Assembly: GCA_034438015.1 (NCBI GenBank)
Contig: DAOTTD010000319.1
Location: 1-64,000 of the forward strand
DNA: 64,000 bases
From: JACDAE01 sp034438015
Lineage (GTDB): Bacteria > Chloroflexota > Ktedonobacteria > Ktedonobacterales > Ktedonobacteraceae
Reading direction: 5' to 3'
Shown one piece after another: positions 54,831 to 63,678 of this stretch; the first letter of the stretch is position 1; each line of letters opens with the position of its first letter. The notes under the pieces were generated by a model. That model did no database searches and was not told the DNA's origin. It saw only the letters and a program-made list of their open reading frames with translations. Made by a program: the position numbers and the translations under genes.

Positions 54831-55943
54831 ATGAAGCGATCATCAATCCTTATTATCCTTTTCCTCATTCTCGCGCTCATTACACTGTCTGTTTTTTTCG
54901 TACGGTACATAAAACCCCATACACCAGTGAACATATCGAATGAGTTTGACAAAACTCAAGCTCTGGGAGGTTTTAACATAGATACTCCAGATCAAGCTGT
55001 AAAGGCATCAGCAGACGGTATTCAGGTAGCCTTTCAATATGGTAACCCTCCTTCTGATAAAGACGAATTAGGGCAAAAGCTGCGCTTATTACACATGAAG
55101 GTGATAGATGGATACATTTCAAGTTATCTATATTACTACGAATGCCACCGTACCCACACTGTTAAACTTCCTCCTCCGGGGTATGATAACCCATGTACGA
55201 CTGATTCCCATCCAGAGCTCAACAGTGAAAATGCGCTCCTGGCGAACATTGCTAATCACTTGCGCCAGGTGAAGAATAATCCTCTTATTATAGGATACTG
55301 GGTGCTTGATGACTGGGTTGTCTGGGATACTGGAAGTGCGCGACAACTCCTCATACAAATTCATGATCTTATCCAGCAATATACTCCAGATCGCCCGGCT
55401 ATTTGCGGGTTTGGAGGAAGCATACAGCCATATAGGGGATACGGATGGGAAGATTGGACCGCTGATAATTTTTCTCCTCAGGGATGTGATAAGGTAGGCT
55501 TTTACATTTATGCTTCTTCGCTACCTGATACTACACCGACTGCATCACCGGCTGACTATGATTGGTCTATGTCAGGAATACTTCCCGCCATGTTCGCCAG
55601 CTTGCAGCAAAGAGGCTGGGATATTAATAAAGAGCCGCTTATTGGCATAGGGCAGGCTTTTGGAGGGCCAGGGGCCGATACAGATCGTTATTGGGTGACA
55701 CCAGGCGCAAAAGACATTGAAGCACAAAGTAGAAGCTTTTGCGAGCATGGAGCAACAGGACTTACTTTTTATGGCTGGGAGGACGCAGGATACGGCCTAA
55801 CCACACAAACACCAATGAATAATACCGGGATAGAGACAGGGATTCGAAACGGTATAGCGGCATGTAAGCAGTATTGGAGTCAACCTCCGGGTAGTGGCAC
55901 AAAACGTGCGAGTGAGCCCGTGCAGAGGCTATTACGCTCTTGA
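54831..55943 (+). CDS. exported TIM-barrel-type (glycosidase-like) protein
   Basis: A 370-residue protein with an uncleaved signal anchor or signal peptide at residues 4-24 (SSILIILFLILALITLSVFF). The rest reads like a glycoside-hydrolase-type barrel: VIDGYISSYLYYYECHR, IIGYWVLDDWVVWD near residue 155, and FYGWEDAGYG near the end, with acidic residues after beta-strands. No specific GH family is assigned. Endoglycosidases are common in EPS clusters (for example PslG), where they trim or release polymer. It is the last gene of the operon; a strong hairpin follows. Confidence 0.55.
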   Translation: MKRSSILIILFLILALITLSVFFVRYIKPHTPVNISNEFDKTQALGGFNIDTPDQAVKASADGIQVAFQYGNPPSDKDELGQKLRLLHMKVIDGYISSYLYYYECHRTHTVKLPPPGYDNPCTTDSHPELNSENALLANIANHLRQVKNNPLIIGYWVLDDWVVWDTGSARQLLIQIHDLIQQYTPDRPAICGFGGSIQPYRGYGWEDWTADNFSPQGCDKVGFYIYASSLPDTTPTASPADYDWSMSGILPAMFASLQQRGWDINKEPLIGIGQAFGGPGADTDRYWVTPGAKDIEAQSRSFCEHGATGLTFYGWEDAGYGLTTQTPMNNTGIETGIRNGIAACKQYWSQPPGSGTKRASEPVQRLLRS

Positions 55944-55969
55944 AATAAGATTTGATGCCCTCTTTAGAG

Positions 55970-55994
55970 AGTGTCTTGTCAGAGACAAGACACT
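55970..55994. terminator. hairpin AGTGTCTTGTC-AGA-GACAAGACACT between convergent genes
   Basis: Eleven-base perfect arms lie 26 bp after the EPS operon's last stop codon and 16 bp before the stop of the convergent regulator gene. There is no strong T-run. It probably terminates from both sides. Confidence 0.6.
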
Positions 55995-56009
55995 GATCAC
56001 CCGGGCGAC

Positions 56010-56495
56010 TTATCCTTTTTCCTGCGAAATAGGACCAGATGTCATGCCAGTCAGGCTGCATCCCCGCTCGCGAATAGTGGAGACCTCCAGGTTAAAATGA
56101 TGGAGCTTGTTGCGAAGCGAAGAGAGTGCACGACGGATAGATCTTAACTCCTGATGCCATGTGCCGTTATCGAGCGCTTCCCGCAGGCGTTGCCGGCAGC
56201 GTGCAATGGAGTTTGGAGACGGGTTATTTGAGGATATATGAGATAGTAGCACTTCGTAAGGACAATAATGGGGAAATGACTGCAAGATCGGAACAAGTAC
56301 ACGCATTTCATTAAAACTGAATTGTTGTTCCATTATTTGCTCAGGTCCCTCAGAAAGCAAGGAAAGCGTGCGCGTCTTCAGATTCAGTGCCAGTTTCTGC
56401 TCAGGCGGCAGCAGACCCTCAATATCCAGGTGAACTATATTTGCTTCACTATGAGACCGATGTTGCTTTATTTGAACAAGGCTTATCTTTTGCAC
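56010..56495 (-). CDS. small winged-helix (OmpR-type) regulator, copy 2
   Basis: A 161-residue paralog of the regulator at 33798-34280, about 60% identical by eye over the C-terminal 120 residues. Shared segments include NLKTRTLSLL, IMEQQ and LRSIRRALSSLRNKLHHF, then LEVSTIRERGCSLTGM. It starts with GTG at 56495 behind AAGGAG. It is convergent with the EPS operon and marks its far border. Differences concentrate in the N-terminus, so the two may respond differently or compete for the same operators. No receiver or sensor domain is present. Confidence 0.75.
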   Translation of the reverse strand: MQKISLVQIKQHRSHSEANIVHLDIEGLLPPEQKLALNLKTRTLSLLSEGPEQIMEQQFSFNEMRVLVPILQSFPHYCPYEVLLSHISSNNPSPNSIARCRQRLREALDNGTWHQELRSIRRALSSLRNKLHHFNLEVSTIRERGCSLTGMTSGPISQEKG

Positions 56496-56853
56496 GAGCG
56501 CCTCTCCTTACTCTTAGTGAACAATCTATATTTTTCCAATACGATTGGGAAAACATGAAAGATCGATGCAACAGCATTCAACAGAATAAAAGGTATAATG
56601 AGGCACTAAATTCCCCCTTAGATATACTAACATAGAAGTTTTTGCTTGTACAGCAAACAATCGAAGTCAAATGATAGAAATTTGATAAGCGTATACTGGC
56701 TGCCGAGAGGGCGCCTTAAGTGCCACCATAAAAACGCTCCTCGAAAAAAAGCGTTTCTCATTACCACTTTTTTTCGTTCCCACATACTCATAATTCTGGT
56801 AATCATCATCCAAAAAGTCAGTTATTAGTTTCAATACATAACCTAACTCTACA
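56496..56853. other. 358-bp region with a diverged copy of the copy-1 regulator flank
   Basis: A segment around 56610-56665 (for example ACATAGAAGTTTTTGCTTGTACAGCAA) is similar to the sequence after the small peptide at 34484-34515, so the duplication that gave rise to two regulators included flanking DNA. A 26-codon ORF at 56555-56635 corresponds in place to the peptide at 34337, but has no ribosome site. No other gene is seen. Confidence 0.5.
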
Positions 56854-57063
56854 GTGGTTCTACCCACTCGGCGTAAAACCTCGTTCATTATCTTCTTTAT
56901 CGTGCTGGCCGCTGGAGTCAATATTCTCTTGAACTTCATCCTTATCCCTCTCTATGGGCCGCTGGGCGCCGCTCTTTCGACGCTGCTTGCTTTCATGCTC
57001 CTGGCCGGAGTCGCCTATATCATCAACCAGCGGCCACTTACTACTGTTTTCAGACCATTTTAA
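56854..57063 (+). pseudogene. 3' remnant of a Wzx-type flippase gene
   Basis: About 69 codons (GVNILLNFILIPLYGPLGA, LAGVAYIINQR) match the C-terminal segment of the flippase half of the Wzy-Wzx fusion (VNVLLNICLIPYFGAMGA). There is no start or ribosome site. The remainder of the gene is absent. The stop is followed immediately by the convergent ATP-grasp gene, whose stop at 57050 overlaps it. Confidence 0.7.
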
Positions 57064-58534
57064 AGCTGGCGATCTTCTCCATTGCTGGAACTTCAACTGT
57101 CGTAGGGACCTCGCGCGCTTCAAAATACGATCTGATGCCGCGTATCCAGGCCCTGGCACGCTCGGTTAGCTGGAAATCGGGGGTCATCAGGCGTCCTCGC
57201 GTGATCAGTATGCCCAGGTCTGCCCCCTCGTATTGATAATCGCCAACGTTGCTAATGCGCAGGAAGAAGGCCTCCGCCTCGCTCTCGACAGCCCGGCGGT
57301 AGGTGTTGTAGCGGGAGAAATGTATATTGCCCTCATCGTCCATGTGCCAGATGCCCGTAGGCGGCGCTTTGGTCACGATATCCAGGGTATCGGCCGTATG
57401 CTTGATCACCATCTGGCTCCAGCTATCGATATTCTCGGGCTTAGCCCAGCGCTGGTTGATCTGCTGGACACTGATTTTATATTCCGCGTCAAACCACTCC
57501 AATAAATGAAAGAGAAAGAGCGGCGCATCAGCGAGGGCGAAGACGGCGTGGTTGGGCAACGAGCTGGCTCCTGTGAAGCGTGGATTGAGCTCGCCCAGAT
57601 AGATCTGGCCTGTGTCCTGGTCGATGAGCAGATCCAGCTCAAAGTAGCCGCGATAGCCTTCTTGCTTCAAACGCTCCCCGATCACAAAGGCCATCTTCTG
57701 CGCTTTCCGGCGAATGGTCCTGGTGAAAGCGTTCGGGAAAATCTCATTGCCGCACCAGCCGCCTTTATAGGGAGTGAGTTCGGAAAAGCCGACCAGCTCT
57801 GTCATCAATGGTGCCACGATAGTACCATACCGGGTGACACAGGCCTCAATCGCCGTCTCCCGGCAGCGAATGCGCTTCATCACTTTTACGATGGGTTCTT
57901 TGACGATCTCTTCAGCGTATTTGTTCCAATCTTCTTCATGGGAGATAAAAAACGTGGTGTGGCCCGAATCGCCAAAGGGCAGTTGAACCACCAGGTGCTG
58001 TCCCAGATCCGCCGCGGCCTCGCGCAAGGCTTCATAACTCTCCACTTTCGTCAACACGTGCGGCACAGACTCCACCCCAGCCTCACTGGCAATCTGGGTC
58101 GTCACGACTTTGCTATCCAGGCGCTGTCGCAAGGCTGCCGGAGGGAAACACATTTCAAGGTTTAACTCACGCGCCAGCGCTTCGGTTTGCTCGTCAAACA
58201 TCAATGCCAGGGCTTTGCCGCCCGGTCCCCGTTTATTCACATAGTCCGCCACCTCTTTGTGTTCCAGCAAATAATTGGTAATCTCCTCAATACTTTGAAA
58301 CACCTCATGCGGCATCTTGCCCGGTACAAAGACATTCGGGTGCTGCGCATCAAAGCAATCAATGTAGTTGATATATCTCAGACCCTTCACCCATTCATCG
58401 AGACCAAGCAGATTAAAATTCGTGGCGCCGACAAAGTAGATGGGGGTTTCGTTAGTTAAAAAGAAGCGCCTGATGTCGGCAACGTTTCGCAATGGTTTCG
58501 CGATATGACTATCGTTCGCATAGTACGTATGCAC
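57050..58534 (-). CDS. ATP-grasp ligase
   Basis: A 494-residue ATP-grasp protein. The ATP lobe is RLDSKVVTTQIASEAGVESV, followed by LVVQLPFGDSGHTTFF, and the Mg-binding C-terminal part is FELDLLIDQDTGQIYLGELN and PRFTGAS. The Glu and Asn of LGELNPR are conserved. The family makes amide or acyl-phosphate bonds between a carboxylate and an amine. Substrates cannot be read. The first 100 residues are a pre-ATP-grasp domain. It starts with GTG at 58534 behind AAAGGA. A C-N hydrolase gene lies upstream on the same strand, 197 bp away. Confidence 0.85.
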   Translation of the reverse strand: MHTYYANDSHIAKPLRNVADIRRFFLTNETPIYFVGATNFNLLGLDEWVKGLRYINYIDCFDAQHPNVFVPGKMPHEVFQSIEEITNYLLEHKEVADYVNKRGPGGKALALMFDEQTEALARELNLEMCFPPAALRQRLDSKVVTTQIASEAGVESVPHVLTKVESYEALREAAADLGQHLVVQLPFGDSGHTTFFISHEEDWNKYAEEIVKEPIVKVMKRIRCRETAIEACVTRYGTIVAPLMTELVGFSELTPYKGGWCGNEIFPNAFTRTIRRKAQKMAFVIGERLKQEGYRGYFELDLLIDQDTGQIYLGELNPRFTGASSLPNHAVFALADAPLFLFHLLEWFDAEYKISVQQINQRWAKPENIDSWSQMVIKHTADTLDIVTKAPPTGIWHMDDEGNIHFSRYNTYRRAVESEAEAFFLRISNVGDYQYEGADLGILITRGRLMTPDFQLTERARAWIRGIRSYFEAREVPTTVEVPAMEKIASFKMV

Positions 58535-58730
58535 GTCCTTTTCCTTTTACGTTACTCTATTCACAAGCCCTCTCGACATAGGGCTGGAGCAAGCAATACG
58601 CTTGCTCTATACAACTTTGAACACACCAGGGAAAGGTTCCCCTTTCCACACAACTTGCTTCTGCATCGAACGACTGTAGGTAACGTCGTCTCTCCCTACT
58701 GGTTAATGAGTATAGCCTGCCGGATCGCAG

Positions 58731-59585
58731 TTACATGCCGCGAACAGGCTTTGCCAGCGGGCCTAGTGAGTCGAGATAGGGCAGGTTGGTTCCCGCCTGA
58801 TAGATGGAAAAATCTACCGAGCGATCGCGAAAGCTCTTGAGCATCTGCCCCAGGCCTCGTATCCCTCGTTCACGACTGCGGCGCACCAGCTCCAGGTCAA
58901 TCTCCAGAGGGAGCATTTCTTCGCCACTGCCAGCCTCATACAGTACCGTACCCTCGGGATCGCATACGCTGGAGCGACCGTATCCGCCAGCAGCGACGCC
59001 GTTGATATCAAAGACATAACACTGATGAACGGCTGCCGTGACCCGCACCTGGGATACTTCAATGTCGCGATCAATGGTCGCCGTCCACGTCGGATGCAGG
59101 ATCACTTCCGCGCCCATCACGGTCAGGGTGCGCGACGTTTCAGGAAACCACATATCATAGCAGATCGACAGACCAAAGCGGCCCACCGATGGGACATCAA
59201 ACACCAGAAAGCGGTCACCGCCAGTTACCCCCTCTTCATAGGGAGCAAATGGAAACAGTTTCCGATAGCGCCCAACCACCTGTCCTGCGGGATCAATTAC
59301 CGAAGCGGTATTGTAGATATGGTGACCAGCCCGCTCGTAGATCGAACCGGGGATGAGCCAGATCCGATGCTTAGCCGCCATAGCGCAGAAGGCTTCTTCC
59401 GTCGGCCCTGGCAGAGGTTGGGCATGTGTCAGGGACGGTCCCCAGGCCGCTAATTCGCTAAAAACTACCATCTGTACCCACGGGTACAAGGCCATGAGAG
59501 CATCCAGACGACGTCGCATAGCGTGCAAGTTGCTCTCCGTAGCCGAGATTTTCATTTGAATGCCTGCAATAGCGAACGGAACCAT
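58731..59585 (-). CDS. carbon-nitrogen hydrolase (nitrilase superfamily)
   Basis: A 284-residue nitrilase-fold enzyme with the Glu-Lys-Cys triad: E44 in VFSELAAWG, K109 in YRKLFPF, and C142 in SICYDMWFPE. It would hydrolyse or form a C-N bond in an amide, nitrile or carbamoyl compound. The overall length fits the amidase or N-carbamoyl-amidohydrolase branches. ATG 59585 follows AGGAGCG. Its neighbours, an ATP-grasp ligase and an NTN acyltransferase-like hydrolase, suggest an amide-bond pathway, but no product is known. Confidence 0.88.
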   Translation of the reverse strand: MVPFAIAGIQMKISATESNLHAMRRRLDALMALYPWVQMVVFSELAAWGPSLTHAQPLPGPTEEAFCAMAAKHRIWLIPGSIYERAGHHIYNTASVIDPAGQVVGRYRKLFPFAPYEEGVTGGDRFLVFDVPSVGRFGLSICYDMWFPETSRTLTVMGAEVILHPTWTATIDRDIEVSQVRVTAAVHQCYVFDINGVAAGGYGRSSVCDPEGTVLYEAGSGEEMLPLEIDLELVRRSRERGIRGLGQMLKSFRDRSVDFSIYQAGTNLPYLDSLGPLAKPVRGM

Positions 59586-59839
59586 AGCTCTTGCGCTCCT
59601 TTTTCATCGTATCTTTATAGATTAGAGGTCTACTAAAGAGTATAGATGAGAATATGGCGGAAAACCAGAGGGCAATGAGATAAACTTTTTGAGGATTTTT
59701 TATCTGAGCCAGATAAACGCCATTGGCCGGAAACCGACTATGAAAGAGCCTTGATATGCTACAGTTAGCGCTCCACTGGCATTATCTGGTAAAATACAAT
59801 CAGTAGAGGTGGGCATGCGGGACGGCCCAATGGGAAACG

Positions 59840-60991
59840 ATGAACACTATTGCAGTATCCTCAAACGGATCGAAGAAAAGCAGCAGTGATCAGCCAGTTT
59901 CCGACACTTTTATACAGACGGAGGGAAGTACAGATCGGAATACCGAAAAGGTCAATTATATGAGCAACCAGGGAGAAAACGTGCATCTGACATTGCGCTC
60001 TATCCGTGAAGACCAACCTGGCTCTGGCTGGCAGGCTTTGTTTGAAATGCACTGGCCTGCTTATCAACAATGGTTCTTATCCGAAGGCGCTCTGGCCCGT
60101 CCCGGCTACACCACTTCGCGCAAAAAGCTTGGTCAGTGTATGCCGGAACTACTGCCAACGTACGAGCGGCTCATTGACCTGACTGGAGGCGGAGACCTGG
60201 CAGCACGTTTCTTGAGCCTGTATTGCCCACCGCCTTTTATCTCCGGGTGCTCCCAGGCGGTGTGGTCTCGCCACCGGCCAATGCTGGTGCGGAACTATGA
60301 TTATGGGCCACACTTCTTTGAAGGAACATTACTCTATACCAACTGGCATCGCCCGGTGATTGCAATGAGCGATTGCCTCTGGGGAGTTCTCGACGGCATT
60401 AACGCGGCTGGCCTGACAGTTTCACTCTCTTTTGGAGGCAGGAAAGTAGCGGGCAAGGGCTTCGGCATCCCTTTGATCCTGCGCTATATCCTGGAAACAT
60501 GCGAGGACATAGCCTCAGCCGCAAAAATCTTACGGCGCGTGCCTACCCATATGTCCTATAATGTGACAATGGTGGAGCGCAATGGCGCCTTCGCTACCGC
60601 CTACGTCTCCCCCGATCGCCCAACTATGATCGTTGATACTCCTATCAGCACAAACCATCAGCAATCTATCGAATGGGCAAGCTACGCTCAGATGACAGCG
60701 ACCGTCGAGCGCCAGGAGTTTCTGGCAAATCGATTGGCCGATCCACAAGAAACAGCCTCCAGCTTCATTCACCGCTTTTTGCAGCCACCCCTCTACTATA
60801 CGCAGTATGAACGAGCTTTCGGTACGTTATACACCGTCGTCTATTATCCCCTCACAGGGACTATAGAGCACATATGGCCCAATCACCTCAGATTGCACCA
60901 ATCATTTACCCACTTTCAAGAACAAACAACCCGGCTTCATCTCAGGAAGAGAGGGGGGGCTGTGGTGCAATGGAACAGAAAAGTGATTTAG
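59840..60991 (+). CDS. C45/acyl-CoA:6-APA acyltransferase-like NTN hydrolase
   Basis: A 383-residue protein. It has the autoprocessing motif FISGCSQAVW, where Cys137 would become the N-terminal nucleophile after self-cleavage, followed by MLVRNYDYGP and a following beta-rich region, as in penicillin acyltransferase and C45 family peptidases. If cleavage occurs at Gly136-Cys137 it would give an alpha chain of about 136 and a beta chain of about 247 residues. The family hydrolyses or transfers acyl groups on amines. ATG at 59840 is used; ATG 59960 (about residue 41) is possible. It is divergent from the C-N hydrolase and ATP-grasp genes. Confidence 0.78.
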   Translation: MNTIAVSSNGSKKSSSDQPVSDTFIQTEGSTDRNTEKVNYMSNQGENVHLTLRSIREDQPGSGWQALFEMHWPAYQQWFLSEGALARPGYTTSRKKLGQCMPELLPTYERLIDLTGGGDLAARFLSLYCPPPFISGCSQAVWSRHRPMLVRNYDYGPHFFEGTLLYTNWHRPVIAMSDCLWGVLDGINAAGLTVSLSFGGRKVAGKGFGIPLILRYILETCEDIASAAKILRRVPTHMSYNVTMVERNGAFATAYVSPDRPTMIVDTPISTNHQQSIEWASYAQMTATVERQEFLANRLADPQETASSFIHRFLQPPLYYTQYERAFGTLYTVVYYPLTGTIEHIWPNHLRLHQSFTHFQEQTTRLHLRKRGGAVVQWNRKVI

Positions 60992-61102
60992 GGGAAAGCG
61001 GTAATCAGTTTTTCTCACCTGAGTAGATGGCGCTTCCCCCGGCACCCCCGTGTTTGTGAACTTTTGAAACAAAAGTTCGGGATAACTCCTGGATAGGGTG
61101 CA
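60992..61102. other. gap with hairpin GAACTTTTG-AAA-CAAAAGTTC (61058-61078)
   Basis: A perfect 9-bp stem with a three-base loop lies between the C45 gene and a convergent small gene. It probably ends both transcripts, although no T-run follows. Confidence 0.6.
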
Positions 61103-61270
61103 TCATGTCCATTTATGTGAGTGCAAGAGATGTTTCTTGATACTATTAGTGAACCAGTATGTATTGCCGCATGTGCACCTGAATGGATTCGTTAGGCGAT
61201 ATATGAGGTACAGTACAGCAAAAACTGAAATGGCCGTTGTGATCGAAATGTACCATCCAACAAATGTCAT
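61103..61270 (-). CDS. small membrane protein with Cys/His motif, 55 residues
   Basis: ATG at 61270 has a very strong ribosome site (AGAGGAGGG) eight bases upstream. Residues 5-25 form one transmembrane helix (WYISITTAISVFAVLYLIY). The C-terminal part has CTCGN and HLLHSH, a plausible zinc site of C-x-C and H-x4-H type. Not recognised as a known family. Its opposite strand is open, but that frame lacks a ribosome site. Confidence 0.5.
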   Translation of the reverse strand: MTFVGWYISITTAISVFAVLYLIYRLTNPFRCTCGNTYWFTNSIKKHLLHSHKWT

Positions 61271-61686
61271 AATATTATCCCTCCTCTTACCATACAAGAC
61301 GATACGAGGGAGTGAAGATTAAAAAAGAGCAATGATTTTCATACTTATAAATGGAGCGTAGGTAACAAGAATGCCTCGGAGTGGGGGTGCGTGCTATTCG
61401 TCCTCAGGAGATGACATCACTTTTCGTAAATGGCTGTCAGTGCCATTTGATAAATGTTGCATGTGTGTAAAAAATAATGTATACTTAGGAGGTCCTATTG
61501 TTCTTCTTATACATCATGCCCTCGATTCCGCTTCCTCTTAATTATCTTTGTAGCATACGCTTTAGCTCTCCGATATCTCGTCGTGCTGCTGGAAGACGAG
61601 CAAGAGAAAAGAAACGTTACCAATACCACGATCGAGCTTAAACAAGCATAGTGGATGTTGCTTGTCAGGCCGTAAGGAGGCTTCCC
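61271..61686. other. 416-bp gap: promoters of the small membrane protein and the slipin
   Basis: AT-rich sequence without a credible gene, except the ribosome site AAGGAGG at 61674-61680 of the next gene. Confidence 0.4.
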
Positions 61687-62514
61687 ATGAGTACACTTGT
61701 GTTGTCTGTGCTGGGTGCCATTGTTCTTGTTCTGGTGTTCCTTGCACTCTCTGCTATTCGCGTGGTGCAACAGTATGAGCGAGGAGTAATCTTCGTGCTG
61801 GGTCGTTTGACCGGTGCGAAGGGGCCTGGTCTCTTCCTGGTCCCCCCGCTCATTTCACGTATGAGCAACGTGGACCTGCGTATCGTCACGCTCACGGTGC
61901 CCCCGCAAGAGGTGATCACGCGCGATAATGTGACGATCAAGGTCACGGCGGTCATCTACTTCAACGTCGTCGATCCGATTGCGGCGGTGGTCAATGTCGT
62001 GAACTTCAATCAGGCAACGACACAGATCGGGCAAACGACCTTGCGCAATGTCCTGGGCCAATCGGAACTGGATGAATTGCTGGCCGAGCGCAACAAGATC
62101 AATCAGAGGCTGCAAGAGATCATCGACGAACACACGGCACGCTGGGGCGTCAAAGTGACGGCGGTCGAGGTCAAGGATGTAGAGTTGCCTGCGACCATGC
62201 AGCGTGCCATGGCCAAACAGGCGGAGGCGGAGCGGGAGAAGCGTGCGAAAGTGATCCATGCCGCGGGAGAATTGCAAGCTTCAGCATCCTTAGCGCAGGC
62301 TGCTGCGGTAATGAGCACACAACCTGCTGCTCTACAACTGCGCTACCTGCAAACACTGACCGAGATCGCCGTTGAGAAGAATTCGACCATCATCTTTCCG
62401 CTCCCCATGGACGTGCTCGTGCCCGTGATGGATATGATGCGACGCCAGGCACGTGTGCCAGCCCATGAGCCACTAAACGGTTCTCGTAGCAGCGAACAAG
62501 CCATGCCCCGCTAA
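61687..62514 (+). CDS. slipin/stomatin-like SPFH protein
   Basis: A 275-residue membrane-anchored SPFH protein. An N-terminal hydrophobic segment (residues 3-23) precedes YERGVIFVLGRLTGAKGPGLF, the slipin family start. QEVITRDNVTIKVTAVIYF is the core. The helical part includes LDELLAERNKINQRLQEIID and a charged coiled-coil. These proteins oligomerise in the membrane and control proteases or membrane order. It lacks a neighbouring NfeD protease gene. ATG at 61687 follows AAGGAGG. Confidence 0.9.
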   Translation: MSTLVLSVLGAIVLVLVFLALSAIRVVQQYERGVIFVLGRLTGAKGPGLFLVPPLISRMSNVDLRIVTLTVPPQEVITRDNVTIKVTAVIYFNVVDPIAAVVNVVNFNQATTQIGQTTLRNVLGQSELDELLAERNKINQRLQEIIDEHTARWGVKVTAVEVKDVELPATMQRAMAKQAEAEREKRAKVIHAAGELQASASLAQAAAVMSTQPAALQLRYLQTLTEIAVEKNSTIIFPLPMDVLVPVMDMMRRQARVPAHEPLNGSRSSEQAMPR

Positions 62515-62544
62515 ACGTCCTCTGGAAAGCATAAGGAGAAAATC

Positions 62545-62619
62545 ATGCAAGCATGGGAATACTGCTCTCTTCGACACTGTACGATAGAAATAGTAGGACT
62601 GCGGCAAGGAGTTATCTAA
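62545..62619 (+). CDS. possible tiny ORF, 24 residues
   Basis: ATG at 62545 follows ATAAGGAGAA. The peptide begins MQAWEYCSL. It might be a leader peptide or the start of a longer gene cut by mutation. Very weak. Confidence 0.2.
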   Translation: MQAWEYCSLRHCTIEIVGLRQGVI

Positions 62620-62632
62620 TTGAGGTGCAACT

Positions 62633-62740
62633 ATGAGTGATACAATAACTCAAATGCGACTTTCAATGCGCTTAGATCGATACTTGAGCGATTACGCGGA
62701 CAAGAACGTCAAAAAAGATAATCCTTGTAGAGAGGAGTAA
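62633..62740 (+). CDS. possible small protein, 35 residues
   Basis: ATG at 62633 is preceded by TGAGGTG. The peptide is charged and amphipathic (MSDTITQMRLSMRLDRYLSDY). No family is recognised. It lies after the slipin, and an overlap with a short upstream ORF is near. Confidence 0.25.
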   Translation: MSDTITQMRLSMRLDRYLSDYADKNVKKDNPCREE

Positions 62741-62870
62741 ATGTTGCAAGTGTCATGATTGAGTCCTTTCCTTGATACAGATGTATCGCTCTCTACACGC
62801 TTTCTGCCTCTCCCCTGGGCCTGTCGGACCTGGGAGGCAAGCTCTGTTCTGTTCTTCAGTGTACCGACAG

Positions 62871-62900
62871 AGCGTTATAAAAAGCGTTATTCCAGCGTTA
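62871..62900. promoter_or_regulatory. three direct repeats AGCGTTA with 11-12 bp period
   Basis: The heptamer occurs at 62871, 62883 and 62894. SARP/BTAD regulators typically bind direct heptamers at 11-bp spacing, and a BTAD gene starts at about 63679. There is no start codon with a ribosome site directly downstream. Confidence 0.5.
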
Positions 62901-63026
62901 AATGAACCATCAGTGGCTGACCTCCCGCTTCTGCCGAGCAGGAGATCAGGATGGATGGGACTGTTCTGGCTCGCCTGGTGCAGGCCGACGCGATGAAGAG
63001 GGCGGACAAAAAGTGTCTCTCCTTGC

Positions 63027-63509
63027 TCAACTGCCTGCTTGCTGGCTCGTCTCGACGAACCAGAGCCATTTGTCGGCGCCTCGTGCGATCTCGGTGAAGA
63101 TAGCCGCCGTATCGGCGTCCTTCAGTTCGGTCGCCTGCTCACTGGCGTAGCGTGCATGTCTTCCAAAGTCGGTCAGCGTTGTTGAAAGGGCCTCGATGTG
63201 GCCGTTCCCATTTGTAGTTGCCAGCAGATATCTGTCAAGCGAAGACCGCCCGGCGACCGCATGCGCCGTTCCCTCAGCCATGCCGCCAAGCTGCACAATG
63301 TGCTCAGCAATCAGGCTCGCATACTCCTCCACCCCCTTAGCGATCTTGTCGAACATCTGGCGCAGAGACATGAAATGGGGTCCTTTGACGTTCCAGTATG
63401 CCTGCCTGCTTTGCACCTGCAGATCAATGGCGTCGGCTAAGCGGCGGTTCAACATCTCGATCAGTTTGGCCTGCTGCTCTTCGGGCAGGGCGCTTTTTTT
63501 CCTGGGCAT
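63027..63509 (-). CDS. dps: Dps-like DNA-binding ferritin
   Basis: A 160-residue mini-ferritin. The ferroxidase site at the dimer interface is recognisable: NVKGPHFMSLRQMFDKIAKG followed by VEEYASLIAEHI, with the His, Asp and Glu ligands. The basic N-terminus (MPRKKSALPEEQQ) could bind DNA. It forms dodecamers that store iron and protect DNA during starvation. ATG 63509 follows AGGAAAGG; a start 12 codons upstream lacks a ribosome site. Confidence 0.92.
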   Translation of the reverse strand: MPRKKSALPEEQQAKLIEMLNRRLADAIDLQVQSRQAYWNVKGPHFMSLRQMFDKIAKGVEEYASLIAEHIVQLGGMAEGTAHAVAGRSSLDRYLLATTNGNGHIEALSTTLTDFGRHARYASEQATELKDADTAAIFTEIARGADKWLWFVETSQQAGS

Positions 63510-63678
63510 GTGAGTGGTCCTTTCCTCAAGCAGTATTTTGTGCAATAATAGAGAGGGTACGTCTGGTCATTGACGTGAAATGCTCTGAGAGACTTTTATT
63601 CGTTTCTGTGGAGTCCATTCTCTTCTCTCTCTCATCTCTGATCTCATGATAGCAGCAGAGTGTTACAAGGAACGTTAA

